NCBI GenBank assembly: GCA_019192445.1
Contig: JAHCMK010000001.1
Coordinates: 620,001 to 684,000 of the forward strand
Reading direction: 5' to 3'
Length of the DNA stretch: 64,000 bases
Origin: Oceanococcus sp. HetDA_MAG_MS8
GTDB taxonomy: Bacteria > Pseudomonadota > Gammaproteobacteria > Nevskiales > Oceanococcaceae
In this document: positions 51,631 to 61,090 of the stretch, piece by piece
How the letters are laid out: each line of letters opens with the position of its first letter
Position numbering within the stretch: the first letter of the stretch is position 1
Notes under the pieces: generated by a model
Told to the model about the DNA's origin: nothing
The model's input: only the letters and a program-made list of their open reading frames with translations
Database searches by the model: none
Position numbers and translations under genes: made by a program

Positions 51631-52314
51631 CTAAGGCGGTGGCAGATGACCAACCTTCACGTAAATCAGGGCGGGGGCGTCTAGAGTAAAGGGCTGATGC
51701 ACACTGCCATGAGGGCTGCGAATCCAGCTGCCAGCCGGATAAGCCCCATGCTCGTCATACCAAGTTCCCTCCAGCACCAAGATCTCTTCGCCGCCCCAGT
51801 GACGATGCTGGGAGAATTGGGTGTGCGGAGCCCAGCGAACCAAAGCCACATGCTCTGCCTTGAAGTCGTGCAGAGCCAGAACTTCCAAGCCTTCAACCAG
51901 CCCTGGTCGAAATTGCTGCTCGCGCGTGTTGATGTGAACAGGCGCCTGATCATCCTGCGAAAACTGGTGCAGCTTCACGAAGATCACCGCGCCCTCTTCG
52001 CCTATCTGCGGTTGATGTGCAGTGCCAATGGGGTTGCGCACGTAGCTCCCAGCGGGGTATCGCGCATGCTCATCGGCAAACACACCCTCGAGTACCAAAA
52101 ACTCCTCGCCCCCTCCATGACGATGGGGGCTAAAAGTACTGTTTGGTGCGTATCGCACGATGGAGGTGGCCCTGGCCACTTCGTCGCCAATGCGATCCAA
52201 CATCATTCTCTCAACGCCAGGCATAGGAGAGTCCACCCATTGGTAGTCTTCCGGCAGAACCACTTCTCGGCGATTGAAATCTGAACGCAGTCGCGTCACA
52301 CCTTCGCTGGACAT
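51631..52314 (-). CDS. Double-cupin protein, ChrR-type
   Basis: The 227-residue protein contains two similar cupin domains. The first has FSPHRHGGGEEFLVLEGVFADEHARYPAGSYVRNP and the second FSQHRHWGGEEILVLEGTWYDEHGAYPAGSWIRSP (about residues 60-100 and 168-205). The HxH-x3-E(E) and later His are the metal ligands. This is the ChrR-like cupin fold. ChrR itself is an anti-sigma factor, but this protein lacks the N-terminal zinc helix domain. An enzyme or small-molecule sensor role is possible. It ends 6 bp from the YicG-like gene, in the same direction. Confidence 0.82.
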   Translation of the reverse strand: MSSEGVTRLRSDFNRREVVLPEDYQWVDSPMPGVERMMLDRIGDEVARATSIVRYAPNSTFSPHRHGGGEEFLVLEGVFADEHARYPAGSYVRNPIGTAHQPQIGEEGAVIFVKLHQFSQDDQAPVHINTREQQFRPGLVEGLEVLALHDFKAEHVALVRWAPHTQFSQHRHWGGEEILVLEGTWYDEHGAYPAGSWIRSPHGSVHQPFTLDAPALIYVKVGHLPPP

Positions 52315-52320
52315 GCAGGC

Positions 52321-52938
52321 TTATCCTCGGCTGCGAAATCGGGGTAACTCCCAGCCGCGCCGCAGTGACACAGCCCGAAGACAAAATATGAGTAAACCGC
52401 AGATGGTTTCGGCATAACCAGGCGGCCAGGATAACTGCCGCAGCTGGGTATAGAGCAATGTTCCCACCAAGGCATTCGTCGCGTACAAGGGCCCCTGAAA
52501 TACCAATGGCTCTTCGTTGCAAAGCACATCGCGGATCACGCCGCCCATCACCCCGGTAATTACGCCCATCATGGCCGCGATCAGAGGATCGACCCCAAGA
52601 AGTAAGGCGGTTCTAGTGCCCAGCACGCCAAACAAGGCTAAACCGAGGGCATCCGGCCAAACGAAGATGGCCGCCGGTAAGCGCCAAAGGCGTGCCGCAA
52701 AGAAGGTGCCCAAGGCTGCAATCACCGACACCCAGACATACACAACATCTGCGACCCAAAACACGGTGCGATCCAAGAGCAGGTCACGCACCGTCCCGCC
52801 CCCTAAGGCACCCGCCATGCCAATGACCACCATGCCGAACATGTCAAAAGACTTGCGTCCCGCTTCCAGAACAGCGGCGCCAGCCATGCTGGCAACGGCC
52901 ACCATGCCTACGAGATAAATCGCCTCTGCGACGGTCAT
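52321..52938 (-). CDS. YicG/UPF0126-type membrane protein (TRIC-like)
   Basis: The 205-residue protein has about seven membrane helices in two related halves. Each has the glycine motif of the family: ALGGGTVRDLLLDR and GVMGGVIRDVLCNEEP. This is the UPF0126 / trimeric intracellular cation channel-like group; some members are linked to glycine transport. The frame is open to 53322, but the ATG at 52938 (MTVAEAIYLVG) starts the first helix. It is divergent from the flavoprotein gene and possibly cotranscribed with the cupin gene downstream. Confidence 0.9.
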   Translation of the reverse strand: MTVAEAIYLVGMVAVASMAGAAVLEAGRKSFDMFGMVVIGMAGALGGGTVRDLLLDRTVFWVADVVYVWVSVIAALGTFFAARLWRLPAAIFVWPDALGLALFGVLGTRTALLLGVDPLIAAMMGVITGVMGGVIRDVLCNEEPLVFQGPLYATNALVGTLLYTQLRQLSWPPGYAETICGLLIFCLRAVSLRRGWELPRFRSRG

Positions 52939-53025
52939 AGCCTCTCCGCGGGGGTGTGAAGGATTCAACGGCAGGGTTGCCAAGCCACTATAGTGTGCGC
53001 CATTGAGGAGATTAACGGAGCCGTT

Positions 53026-54666
53026 ATGGCCACTGCACACACTGATTACGATCCCACGCATGCGACGAAGCGCCGAGTAAAAGCACAGCCTCCGGCACAA
53101 GTCGACGTCGCCATTATTGGAGCGGGATTGGGTGGCTTGATGGCCGGCGCCAAACTCAGTCAAGAAGGCATGAAGGTTGCAGTTTTCGACCAGCACTACG
53201 TGGCTGGCGGCTGCTGCACCATGTTTTCCCGGGGTGGTCCACGTAGCCGGCGCAACTTCGATATTGGCCTGCATTACATTGGCGACTGTCAGCCCGACGG
53301 AGCCATTCCTCAGATGCTGCAAAGCCTAGGCATTGAGGACATGGTGTACGAACCCCTGGACCCCGATGGCTTCGATACCTTGGTCTTCCCAGATTTAGAG
53401 TTTCGGATTCCGGTTGGCCGCGCGGCTTATCGTCAGCGTTTGCTCGATACTTTCCCCGAAGACAAACGCGGCATCGATCGCTACATCCGCTTCTTGGACG
53501 AAGTCGAGACCATGATGGGTCTGATGGCAGCCAAGCCCTCCCGCTGGCAAATGGCATGGACGGCCGTCACCCAAGGCCGGATGGTCAGCAGACATATGCA
53601 ATCCACCCTGGCCGATGTCCTCGACCAGTGCACCCAAAATCCGGCTCTGCGCGCGGTCATTGCCGGGCAAAGCGGCGATTATGGCCTGCCCCCCAGTCAG
53701 GTCAGTGCTTTACTGCATGCTGGCTTGGTGAACCATTACTTCAGTGGCGCTTATTACCCGCGTGGTGGTGGTCAGGTCATCGCCGATAAACTGGCGCAGA
53801 AAATCGAAGCGGAAGGCGGCAGTGTGCATTTGCGCCGAGGCATCGAGTCTATCTTGGTCGAAGGCGGCCGCGCCGTCGGCGTGCGCACCGAAATGTACAA
53901 AGGCCAGCAATTTGAGGTTCGGGCAGAACAGGTCATCAGCAATGCCGACTTGCCGCGAACCCTCACCGAGCTGATGCCTCAGGATCAACAAACGGCCGTG
54001 CAAAGCTGGCCGCACGCCGCGAACGACATGAAGATGGCTGCAGCTTTGTTTATTTGCTGTTTGAACGTTAAAGGCGACATGCGCAGCCGAGGCATGCGTA
54101 ATGCCAATTACTGGCAGTTTGATGGCTACGACATGGAAGGCTTCTACGCCGCCACCGACCTGCGCCCTCGCGGCTGCTACATCACCGCAGCAACGCTGAA
54201 GGACCCACACACGCCCCATCATGCCCCTGCAGGTGAAGACAGCGTGGAAGTGATGACGGTACTGCCAGGTGACCCCTCTTTATGGGGTGCCGAGGCTGAC
54301 CAGATCGATAACTGGAAATACAAAAAAAGCGCGACATATCAGGCCCACAAAGAACGTATTCAGGATGACCTCATTGCGCGTTTGGACCGGCTCTTCCCAG
54401 GGTCCGCAGCCAATGTGAGCTTTGCAGAGTCTGCGACCCCTCTATCGCATGGTCGCTACACCAGGGCTACCGCAGGGACCGGATATGGCCTTGCTGCCAC
54501 TCCCGACCAGTTTATGGGTGCCAGACCGGGTTACTCTGGTCCCATTCCTGGACTGTTTTTGGCGGGAGCCTCCACCCGTGCTGGCCATGGTGTTGTGGGC
54601 AGCATGCGCTCTGGCGAGGCCTGCGCCCGACGCGTGCTCAAAACGCGTGCTATGGCCGACGCTTAA
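53026..54666 (+). CDS. FAD-dependent CrtI/RetSat-type oxidoreductase
   Basis: The 546-residue protein has a dinucleotide motif VAIIGAGLGGLMAGAKLSQEG near residues 28-48. FDQHYVAGGCCTMFSRGG and HYIGDCQP follow, then GAYYPRGGGQVIADKLAQKIEAEGG, the phytoene desaturase signature region. The C-terminus has PGLFLAGASTRAGHGVVGSMRSGE. This layout is shared by carotene isomerase, retinol saturase and related enzymes. No other carotenoid genes are near, so the substrate is unknown and may be another polyene or sterol. ATG 53026 is preceded by CGGAGC; an ATG-less extension to 52993 is less likely. Confidence 0.87.
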   Translation: MATAHTDYDPTHATKRRVKAQPPAQVDVAIIGAGLGGLMAGAKLSQEGMKVAVFDQHYVAGGCCTMFSRGGPRSRRNFDIGLHYIGDCQPDGAIPQMLQSLGIEDMVYEPLDPDGFDTLVFPDLEFRIPVGRAAYRQRLLDTFPEDKRGIDRYIRFLDEVETMMGLMAAKPSRWQMAWTAVTQGRMVSRHMQSTLADVLDQCTQNPALRAVIAGQSGDYGLPPSQVSALLHAGLVNHYFSGAYYPRGGGQVIADKLAQKIEAEGGSVHLRRGIESILVEGGRAVGVRTEMYKGQQFEVRAEQVISNADLPRTLTELMPQDQQTAVQSWPHAANDMKMAAALFICCLNVKGDMRSRGMRNANYWQFDGYDMEGFYAATDLRPRGCYITAATLKDPHTPHHAPAGEDSVEVMTVLPGDPSLWGAEADQIDNWKYKKSATYQAHKERIQDDLIARLDRLFPGSAANVSFAESATPLSHGRYTRATAGTGYGLAATPDQFMGARPGYSGPIPGLFLAGASTRAGHGVVGSMRSGEACARRVLKTRAMADA

Positions 54667-54677
54667 GCGGCCAGCCC

Positions 54678-55016
54678 CTACATGGTGTGCGTGGGCCGCT
54701 CCGGGTCTTTCATGCCGGCCAAGGCCGTTTCAATGCGCTTTTGAGTCTCGCCGGAGTCTTGTGGGGAGAATTGCACGCCTATTCCTTGCTGGCGCTGATT
54801 CTGCGCGCCCCGAGGCGTAATCCACACCACCTTAGCTGCCACCGGCAAACGCTCTTTATCCTCCAGCAGGCTGAGCAAAATAAAGACCTCATCGCCTAGC
54901 TTGTAGTTTTTGGCGGTGGGAATAAATAGCCCCCCGTTCTGCACAAAGGGCATGTAAGCATGCTGCAAGGCCTGCTTCTCTTTAATGTGCAAAGTCAGAA
55001 TGCCGGGTTGGCTCAT
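54678..55016 (-). CDS. pilZ: PilZ domain protein (type IV pilus biogenesis PilZ)
   Basis: The 112-residue protein fits PilZ of the type IV pilus kind. It has YMPFVQNGGLFIPTAKNYKLGDEVFILLSLLED, then VAAKVVWITPRGAQNQRQQGIGVQF. The classical RxxxR c-di-GMP motif is absent at the N-terminus (KEKQALQHAYM), as in true PilZ, which does not bind c-di-GMP. In pseudomonads and relatives pilZ also follows holB. The start overlaps the holB stop by 4 bp. It is the last gene of the long minus-strand operon. Confidence 0.9.
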   Translation of the reverse strand: MSQPGILTLHIKEKQALQHAYMPFVQNGGLFIPTAKNYKLGDEVFILLSLLEDKERLPVAAKVVWITPRGAQNQRQQGIGVQFSPQDSGETQKRIETALAGMKDPERPTHTM

Positions 55017-55942
55017 GCTGCCGTCTCCATGGCAAAGGGCTGTTTTTGGTGGGCACGTCGCAGCAGGATAATCAGCGCTTCAATGCTCAACAAGCGATTC
55101 GTGGCGATGGCTTCGCCGCGTCTTTGACGCAGCATGGCCGTCCAGGCTTCCTCCAGCACGGCGGCGGCTCCGCTGCGCGCCCATTCCAAGGTGCGGCGCT
55201 GCAACCAGCGTAGCGCCAGCGGCCAATCATCTGCATCGAACATAGCCGCCGCCTCGAAGGTATCGCCCTGCTCTACACCGCGCCGCCACGCTTGCCGCCA
55301 CCGAGCCAATGTCTCCTGCGTCTGCTCAGACAGCTGCGCTGCGGCCAAAGCATCACCTGGCGCCCATTCCAACGCATCTTGAATGCGTGTGCTCGACCAG
55401 CCCTGTTGCTGAGCCCAACCCACAAACACCTGCTTGCCAGGTGCCGGCACATCAATGCGTACACAGCGGCTACGAATGGTTTGCGGAAGGCGATGCCACT
55501 GGCGCGTGCTCAAGACGATACATAAACCCAAAGCCGGCTCTTCCAGGGTTTTCAGAAACGCATTCGCAGCGCTGCGGTTCAACTCATCAGCATGTTGAAT
55601 GTAGAGAACGCGACGCCCAGCACGCGCCGTCTTCGTGGACCATTGCGAGGCCTGGCGGATCTGATCTACAACAATCTCGCGCTTGTCCTCAGGTCGTTGA
55701 AGGTGTTTAAGATCCGGATGGGTGCCGGCAGCAACCTCACGACAATCCCGGCACTGCCCACATGGGCGCTCAGTCACATCAGCAGTACATAAAATGGCCG
55801 ACAACAAAGGTGTGGCCAAAGCATGGGCATCGCCATTTTGCGCGCTAGACAGCAACAATGCCGCTGGAGGCTTGGCGCTGAGCTGTTGTAGACGCTGCCA
55901 AACCGGCCTGAGCCAGGGGGGCAACTGCGCAAGGTCATACAT
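55013..55942 (-). CDS. holB: DNA polymerase III delta-prime subunit
   Basis: HolB is part of the clamp loader of the replicative polymerase. The 309-residue protein shows LPPWLRPVWQRLQQL, then PCGQCRDCREVAAGTHPDLKHL with the zinc-binding cysteines. RRVLYIQHADELNRSAANAFLKTLEEP and VLSTRQWHRLPQTIRSRC with the arginine-finger SRC motif follow. The nucleotide-binding loop is degenerate (LLLSSAQNGDAHALA), normal for delta-prime. It overlaps tmk by 8 bp. Confidence 0.95.
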   Translation of the reverse strand: MYDLAQLPPWLRPVWQRLQQLSAKPPAALLLSSAQNGDAHALATPLLSAILCTADVTERPCGQCRDCREVAAGTHPDLKHLQRPEDKREIVVDQIRQASQWSTKTARAGRRVLYIQHADELNRSAANAFLKTLEEPALGLCIVLSTRQWHRLPQTIRSRCVRIDVPAPGKQVFVGWAQQQGWSSTRIQDALEWAPGDALAAAQLSEQTQETLARWRQAWRRGVEQGDTFEAAAMFDADDWPLALRWLQRRTLEWARSGAAAVLEEAWTAMLRQRRGEAIATNRLLSIEALIILLRRAHQKQPFAMETAA

Positions 55943-56555
55943 GGCTAAGAATTGCTGTCAGACAAGCCGAGGCAACCTGCTCAGGCGAGGCTGCCGCATC
56001 AATGCGCACCAGCTTAGCGGGCTGTGCAGCAAACTGCTTGGCATAGGCCGTAGCAACCTGTTGCCAACGCACCTGACTGCTGGCGTCCATATGATTATTG
56101 TCGGTGCGCGCTTGTAATCTCGACCACGCCGTTTGCGCGTCCAACTCCAAAAACAGGCGTAGATCAGGCTGTGGCAAAGGAAGCTGGGCGTAAAGAGCCT
56201 CAATTTTGCTCAGGTTCAACCCACCCAAGCGCCCTTGGTAGACCATGGTGCTGTCGATGTAACGATCACAGAGCACAATCTCCCCCGCCTCCAGGCGTGG
56301 TTCAATCAGGGCACTAGCATGGTCCAAACGAGCCGCTGTCATCAGCATCAGCTGAGTCCACGCCCCAGCCTCGCTGAGGCCCTCACTCAGGCAAAGGTCT
56401 CGAATTTTCTCCGCTATAGGCGTCCCCCCCGGCTCTCGGGTTGTGGTGACGGTTTGGTGAGCCTGACGTAAGCCCTCGGCAACGGCAGCCAATGCGGTGC
56501 TCTTGCCGCTGCCGTCCGCCCCTTCAAAAACAACAAAAAGTCCGCGTCTCGCCAT
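55935..56555 (-). CDS. tmk: Thymidylate kinase
   Basis: Tmk phosphorylates dTMP to dTDP for DNA synthesis. The 206-residue protein has the P-loop FEGADGSGKSTAL, TTREPGGTPIAEKIRDL, the DRY motif LCDRYIDSTMVYQGRL, and a LID region near LQARTDNNHMD. The length is normal. It lies 5 bp after mltG and overlaps holB, consistent with the conserved mltG-tmk-holB order in gammaproteobacteria. Confidence 0.96.
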   Translation of the reverse strand: MARRGLFVVFEGADGSGKSTALAAVAEGLRQAHQTVTTTREPGGTPIAEKIRDLCLSEGLSEAGAWTQLMLMTAARLDHASALIEPRLEAGEIVLCDRYIDSTMVYQGRLGGLNLSKIEALYAQLPLPQPDLRLFLELDAQTAWSRLQARTDNNHMDASSQVRWQQVATAYAKQFAAQPAKLVRIDAAASPEQVASACLTAILSHV

Positions 56556-56560
56556 CTGAA

Positions 56561-57586
56561 TTAGCTGCCTCGCTGGTAGCGGATGTAGGCGCGCACGGCA
56601 CGCTGGTGCTCCTCGAGCGTGCGACTAAACACATGTCCACCGCGGCCATCCGCCACAAAATACAAGGCCTCTCCTGCAGCCGGCTGGGCAGCCGCCTGCA
56701 ATGCCGCAGCACTGGGCATGCAGATGGGCGTGAGAGGTAGGCCGTGCCGGGTGTAGGTGTTCCAGGGCGTATCTGTGCGCAGGTGCTTACGCGTGATATT
56801 CCCGTCAAAAGAGTCCCCCAACCCGTAGATCACAGTCGGGTCTGTTTGCAGCCGCATACCCTTATTGAGCCGCCGCGCAAATACCCCAGCGACTTGGTCG
56901 CGTTCTGCCGCAACAGCTGTTTCTTTTTCGATGATCGACGCCAAGATAATCAGTTCCTGAACGCTGTCCAGCGGCAAGTCAGGATGACGCCCTGACCACG
57001 CTGCATAAGCGGCTTGGTCCAGAGCATCTGCCATGATTTGTAGTACCGCCAAACTGCCGGTGCCAACGGACACCTGATAGGTTTCCGGCAGAAAGGCGCC
57101 TTCAGCAGTGCGCTCGGGATAACCCACCGCCACCATCAGCTCTTTTGCACTGAGTTTGGAACTGGTGTCGCGCAGGTCTGGATGTTGTTCCAGCATTGCG
57201 CGAAGTTCCCTCAGGGTTTGGCCTTCAATCAGCGTCAAACGTGTGCGCGCAACCTCGCCTTGGCGGAAGTCCTGCGCTATCTCCAAGGGGCTCTGCCCCG
57301 GCGCGAGAGTGTAGACCCCAGCCTGCCACTGTGCCCATTCAGGCTGCCAACGCAGAGCCAGCTTCAGCAGCCAGTCACCTGTCTTCGGCCATTCCATCCA
57401 ACCCTGACTCCGCCACTGCTGCAAGGTGCCTTGCAATGTGGAACCCGAGACCAATTCCCAACGATGCTCCTCAGAAATATTCAAGGGGTCACGCAGGACC
57501 TCAGAAAAACGCCAAAGTTGGTGTATGCCCCCGGCGAGGCCAAGACAGACGACCAGGGCTACACACAGAATCCCCGCACGCTTCAT
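56561..57586 (-). CDS. mltG: Endolytic murein transglycosylase MltG
   Basis: MltG is an inner-membrane enzyme that cuts nascent glycan strands and may end their polymerisation. The 341-residue protein has one N-terminal helix (GILCVALVVCLGLAGGIHQLW). A LysM-like part follows (YTLAPGQSPLEIAQDFRQGEV, TLIEGQTLRELRAML). The YceG catalytic region contains LIILASIIEKETAVAAERDQVAGVF with the catalytic Glu, then TDPTVIYGLGD and NTYTRHGLPLTPI. Its start overlaps the pabC stop by 4 bp. Confidence 0.95.
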   Translation of the reverse strand: MKRAGILCVALVVCLGLAGGIHQLWRFSEVLRDPLNISEEHRWELVSGSTLQGTLQQWRSQGWMEWPKTGDWLLKLALRWQPEWAQWQAGVYTLAPGQSPLEIAQDFRQGEVARTRLTLIEGQTLRELRAMLEQHPDLRDTSSKLSAKELMVAVGYPERTAEGAFLPETYQVSVGTGSLAVLQIMADALDQAAYAAWSGRHPDLPLDSVQELIILASIIEKETAVAAERDQVAGVFARRLNKGMRLQTDPTVIYGLGDSFDGNITRKHLRTDTPWNTYTRHGLPLTPICMPSAAALQAAAQPAAGEALYFVADGRGGHVFSRTLEEHQRAVRAYIRYQRGS

Positions 57587-58422
57587 CGTCGCATTGCGCC
57601 TTGGTCCCCTAAGGGCTCAAAACCCAAGCCCTGTCGCCACTCCTGAACGCGCGAGTCCCGGCTGGTCCAGCTGCCGCATTGGCCCACATTCACCGGCCCC
57701 CACAGCGCATTCATCACTACCAATTCTTCGGCCTGGCTGAGAATATCGGCCATAGGCCAAGCCTCGAGGTGCACCTTGCTTCCTTGCTCCTCCAACCAAC
57801 GCAGCAGACGAGCGCGGGTGTGTCCGCGCACGCCGCAATGGAGTAATGGATGGGTGTAAATGCGCCCCTGCGGCAAACGCCAGAACACGTTGGAGGAAAT
57901 CCCACAGCTCAAACAGCCGTGAATATCCAGCATGAGGCCTTCGGGATAATGCACCGGGTCGTGCTCCGCGCGCGCCAAGGTTTGTTCTAAGCGGTTGAGA
58001 TGTTTAACGCCAGCCAAACGGGGCTGCTCAGCCAAGGTTGTGCGGCAAACCCACGACTGGAACATCTGCGGCGGCTGGTACTCTTCCGGCATTGGCATAA
58101 GGGCGATTCGCACCCGCGGCTCTCCCGTGCGCACATAGCCTCCGGGCGCATCGCCGCCGCTAATCACCCACTTCAGACGCGCGCGAGCGTGGCCTCGAAC
58201 CAAAGACTTGGTCACCTCGGCCAGATGTTCAGCCTCGGGCAGTGGTGTCAGCTCTAGGTGTCGGGCATCGTCCAACAAATGCAAAATCTGACTGACAAGG
58301 TCATGAACTTTGCCATCGCGCACGCTGGCGGTTCTGAACACCCCATCACCAAACTGCCAACTGCGATCTGTTTCCGGCCAGCTTGCGGGCTGTCCCTGCA
58401 AATCGAATAACAACATACTCAT
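57583..58422 (-). CDS. pabC: Aminodeoxychorismate lyase
   Basis: PabC is a PLP enzyme that forms p-aminobenzoate for folate. The 279-residue protein has the class IV aminotransferase fold. The PLP-binding Lys is in AGVKHLNRLEQTLARAEH, then GLMLDIHGCLSCGISSNVFWRLPQGRIYTHPL, RGHTRARLLRWL, and VNALWGPVNVGQC near the end. It overlaps both pabB and mltG by 4 bp. Next to pabB it completes the p-aminobenzoate branch apart from the amidotransferase, which is not in the window. Confidence 0.92.
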   Translation of the reverse strand: MSMLLFDLQGQPASWPETDRSWQFGDGVFRTASVRDGKVHDLVSQILHLLDDARHLELTPLPEAEHLAEVTKSLVRGHARARLKWVISGGDAPGGYVRTGEPRVRIALMPMPEEYQPPQMFQSWVCRTTLAEQPRLAGVKHLNRLEQTLARAEHDPVHYPEGLMLDIHGCLSCGISSNVFWRLPQGRIYTHPLLHCGVRGHTRARLLRWLEEQGSKVHLEAWPMADILSQAEELVVMNALWGPVNVGQCGSWTSRDSRVQEWRQGLGFEPLGDQGAMRR

Positions 58423-59642
58423 GGCGCGCCGCTCCTGGCCAAGGCTGCGATAACTCCTCGCGCCTTTGCGCGTGTTTCTTCCAGCTCAGCCTGTGCTTGT
58501 GAAGACACCACAATCCCACCGCCAGCGCTGAGGTGCAAGCGCTGCGGGGTTTTGAGCAGAGTCCGGATCAGGATATTGAAGTCAACCGCGCCCTTATCCA
58601 TGCAATATCCCAAGCTACCGGTGTAGGCATGGCGGGGGGTGGCCTCCAGCTCAGTCAATATTTGCATGCAACGAATTTTGGGGCACCCAGTAATGGTTCC
58701 ACCGGGGAAAACGGCCTGCAGAATGTCGGCCAAGGATGTCCCCGGCCGCAACGCGCCGCTAACATCACTCACCAAATGCTGCACGCTAGCGTAAGGCTCG
58801 ACGGCAAGCAGACGCTCAACCTGAACACTACCCGCTTGGCATACCCGCCCCAGGTCGTTGCGCTCCAAGTCCACCAACATGATGTGCTCGGCCCGCTCTT
58901 TGGGGTGCGCATGAAGTTCTGACCGAAAGCGCGCATCCTCGGCCGGGGTTGCCCCGCGCGGACGCGTTCCTGCAATGGGTTGGGTGCGAATCCGCAGGCC
59001 GCGGGCTTCAAACAAGCGCTCGGGCGACGAAGAAATCACCTCAAAATCTGGAAAGATAGCGCGCGCCGCAAAGGGTGCGGCATTGGCGCTGAGAAGCTTC
59101 TGGTAAATGCGTTCACCCGCCATCGATGTCGTGGTGTTCCAGCGCCGGCTCAGGTTGACCTGGTAGACATCCCCGGCCCTGAGGTATGACTGAATGCGAT
59201 CAAAACCCGACAAGAATTGCTGGGGATCTTCTTCGATCCAATGCTGTGTAGGCACCACATCTTCAGATACGTAAGGATCAGGTACGACTTCGCGCCGACG
59301 TTGGGCCAAGCGCACGCGCTGTAATACAGCCACAGGAAGGGGCGCTGTTGGCAGCATCTGTAGACGCCCCGCGGGCACGAAAGCTGCCGCTGCCTCATAG
59401 CTGAGATACACCAACCAACCTTCATCCCCAGGCTCTGGATGCAGCTGATTGTTTGGCTGCGCCCGCCATTGCAAGCGTTCAAGCGCCGCGCTTAACTCGG
59501 CCGCATCGGCACAGATGACTGGCGCATCCACGGCCGAAAACAGCAAGTGCTCTGCTGGCTGCCCAGGAGCCGCAGTGCTTAGCAGGGCCGGGAACTCTTC
59601 GGGGGCGCTTTGCTGCAACCGCAGCAAACTCGGCTGGTTCAT
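58419..59642 (-). CDS. pabB: Aminodeoxychorismate synthase component I
   Basis: PabB aminates chorismate to 4-amino-4-deoxychorismate, with ammonia from PabA. The 407-residue protein carries the chorismate-binding domain. It has YLRAGDVYQVNLSRR, the PabB-type PIAGTRPRGATPAEDARF, HAEHIMLVDLERNDLGRVC-like segment KERAEHIMLVDLERNDLGR, and VFPGGTITGCPKIRCMQILTE. The PIAGT motif separates PabB from TrpE. A GTG at 59687 is in frame upstream; the ATG at 59642 is preferred but neither start has a good ribosome binding site. It lies 162 bp after fabF. Confidence 0.92.
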   Translation of the reverse strand: MNQPSLLRLQQSAPEEFPALLSTAAPGQPAEHLLFSAVDAPVICADAAELSAALERLQWRAQPNNQLHPEPGDEGWLVYLSYEAAAAFVPAGRLQMLPTAPLPVAVLQRVRLAQRRREVVPDPYVSEDVVPTQHWIEEDPQQFLSGFDRIQSYLRAGDVYQVNLSRRWNTTTSMAGERIYQKLLSANAAPFAARAIFPDFEVISSSPERLFEARGLRIRTQPIAGTRPRGATPAEDARFRSELHAHPKERAEHIMLVDLERNDLGRVCQAGSVQVERLLAVEPYASVQHLVSDVSGALRPGTSLADILQAVFPGGTITGCPKIRCMQILTELEATPRHAYTGSLGYCMDKGAVDFNILIRTLLKTPQRLHLSAGGGIVVSSQAQAELEETRAKARGVIAALARSGAP

Positions 59643-59804
59643 CGGGGCTGTTGTTTGCGGGGCTGACGCGTCCCGAAACGGCCGCACCAGTCAGCGCCCC
59701 GCGCTGGAGCTTGGCGCACATCCCCAATGAGCGCGCTGAAGCTAACCAAATCGCGCACACGCATTCTTGCTAAGCACATGCAAGCAACAGCTTCGGTCCT
59801 CAGC

Positions 59805-61055
59805 CTAGGCTGAGTAACGCTTGAAGATTAGGGTGCCGTTGGTTCCGCCGAAACCAAAGGAATTAGAGAGCACATGTTCAATGGACATTGAACGAGCCTG
59901 ATGCGGCACTAGATCCAGATCACAGGCTGGGTCTGGCTGGTCCAAGTTAATGGTGGGCGGTGCCACCTGATCACGCAGGCAGAGCACGCTGAGGACAGCC
60001 TCTAGGCCACCTGCAGCGCCTAATAAGTGCCCAGTCATGGACTTGGTAGAACTCACTGCCAAGGCCTGCGCTGCGGACCCGAACACCGTTTTGATGGCCG
60101 CAATTTCCGCCTTGTCGCCGGCCTGGGTCGATGTTCCGTGGGCGTTAATGTATTGCACATCAGAGGGGTCTAAAGCGGCGTCGCGCAAGGCATTACGCAT
60201 GCATTGGGCCGCACCGCTGCCGTCCTCGCGCGGCGAGGTGATGTGATACGCATCGCCACTCATCCCAAAGCCCACTAGCTCTGCATGAATTGTGGCGCCG
60301 CGTGCCTGCGCGTGCTCCAAGGACTCCAAGACCATCACGCCAGCGCCATCACTGAGCACAAAGCCATCGCGATTCTGATCAAAAGGCCGAGACGCTGTTT
60401 GCGGCGAATCATTCTGCGTACTCAAAGCACGCGCCGCGCAAAAACCCGCCATACCGGCCGGGCTTGAGCCCCGTTCAGCACCACCTGCAATCATGACATC
60501 CGCATCGCCAGCAGCAATTAATCGGGCTGAGATGCCAATGGAATGAGCGCCGGTGGTACAGGCTGTCACCGTAGCCAAATTCGGACCACGAGCACCGGTA
60601 AGAATTGAGATGTTGCCCGAGATCATATTGATGATGCTCGAAGGAACAAAAAACGGCGACACCCGCTTCACAGAGCCCGTGCGCACCATATTGCGCACGG
60701 TGTCTTCGATAGTTCCGATCCCGCCAATACCGCTGCCCACGTGCACGCCGATACGGTCTGCATTGGCCTCGGTGATTTCCAGTCCTGCGTGCTTGAGAGC
60801 GTCTACAGACGCTGCCACGCCATAGTGGATGAAGGGATCACACTTACGGGCTTCTTTAGGGCTGCCAAAATAGGGCACCGGATCAAAGTCTCGGATTTCT
60901 CCGGCAATGGTCGTGGTGTAACCCTCTGGCTCCCAAGCTTGAATGGGGCCGATGCCGCTACGCCCAGCTAACAGTCCTTCCCAGGTTTGTTCAACAGTGT
61001 TGCCCAAAGGCGTAATCGCCCCTAGGCCTGTGACTACTACCCGCCGCTGCTGCAT
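59805..61055 (-). CDS. fabF: Beta-ketoacyl-ACP synthase II
   Basis: FabF elongates acyl-ACP by condensation with malonyl-ACP. The 416-residue protein begins [19 protein letters not shown]. The nucleophile Cys166 is in [14 protein letters not shown], and the catalytic His residues lie in [13 protein letters not shown] and [29 protein letters not shown] ends the fold. The common family sequence at the nucleophile is ACATG; here it is ACTTG. It lies 35 bp after acpP. Confidence 0.97.
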   Translation of the reverse strand: MQQRRVVVTGLGAITPLGNTVEQTWEGLLAGRSGIGPIQAWEPEGYTTTIAGEIRDFDPVPYFGSPKEARKCDPFIHYGVAASVDALKHAGLEITEANADRIGVHVGSGIGGIGTIEDTVRNMVRTGSVKRVSPFFVPSSIINMISGNISILTGARGPNLATVTACTTGAHSIGISARLIAAGDADVMIAGGAERGSSPAGMAGFCAARALSTQNDSPQTASRPFDQNRDGFVLSDGAGVMVLESLEHAQARGATIHAELVGFGMSGDAYHITSPREDGSGAAQCMRNALRDAALDPSDVQYINAHGTSTQAGDKAEIAAIKTVFGSAAQALAVSSTKSMTGHLLGAAGGLEAVLSVLCLRDQVAPPTINLDQPDPACDLDLVPHQARSMSIEHVLSNSFGFGGTNGTLIFKRYSA

Positions 61056-61090
61056 TGCCGGCCGCCTGCTTTACGCCCCAATTGAGGCGC

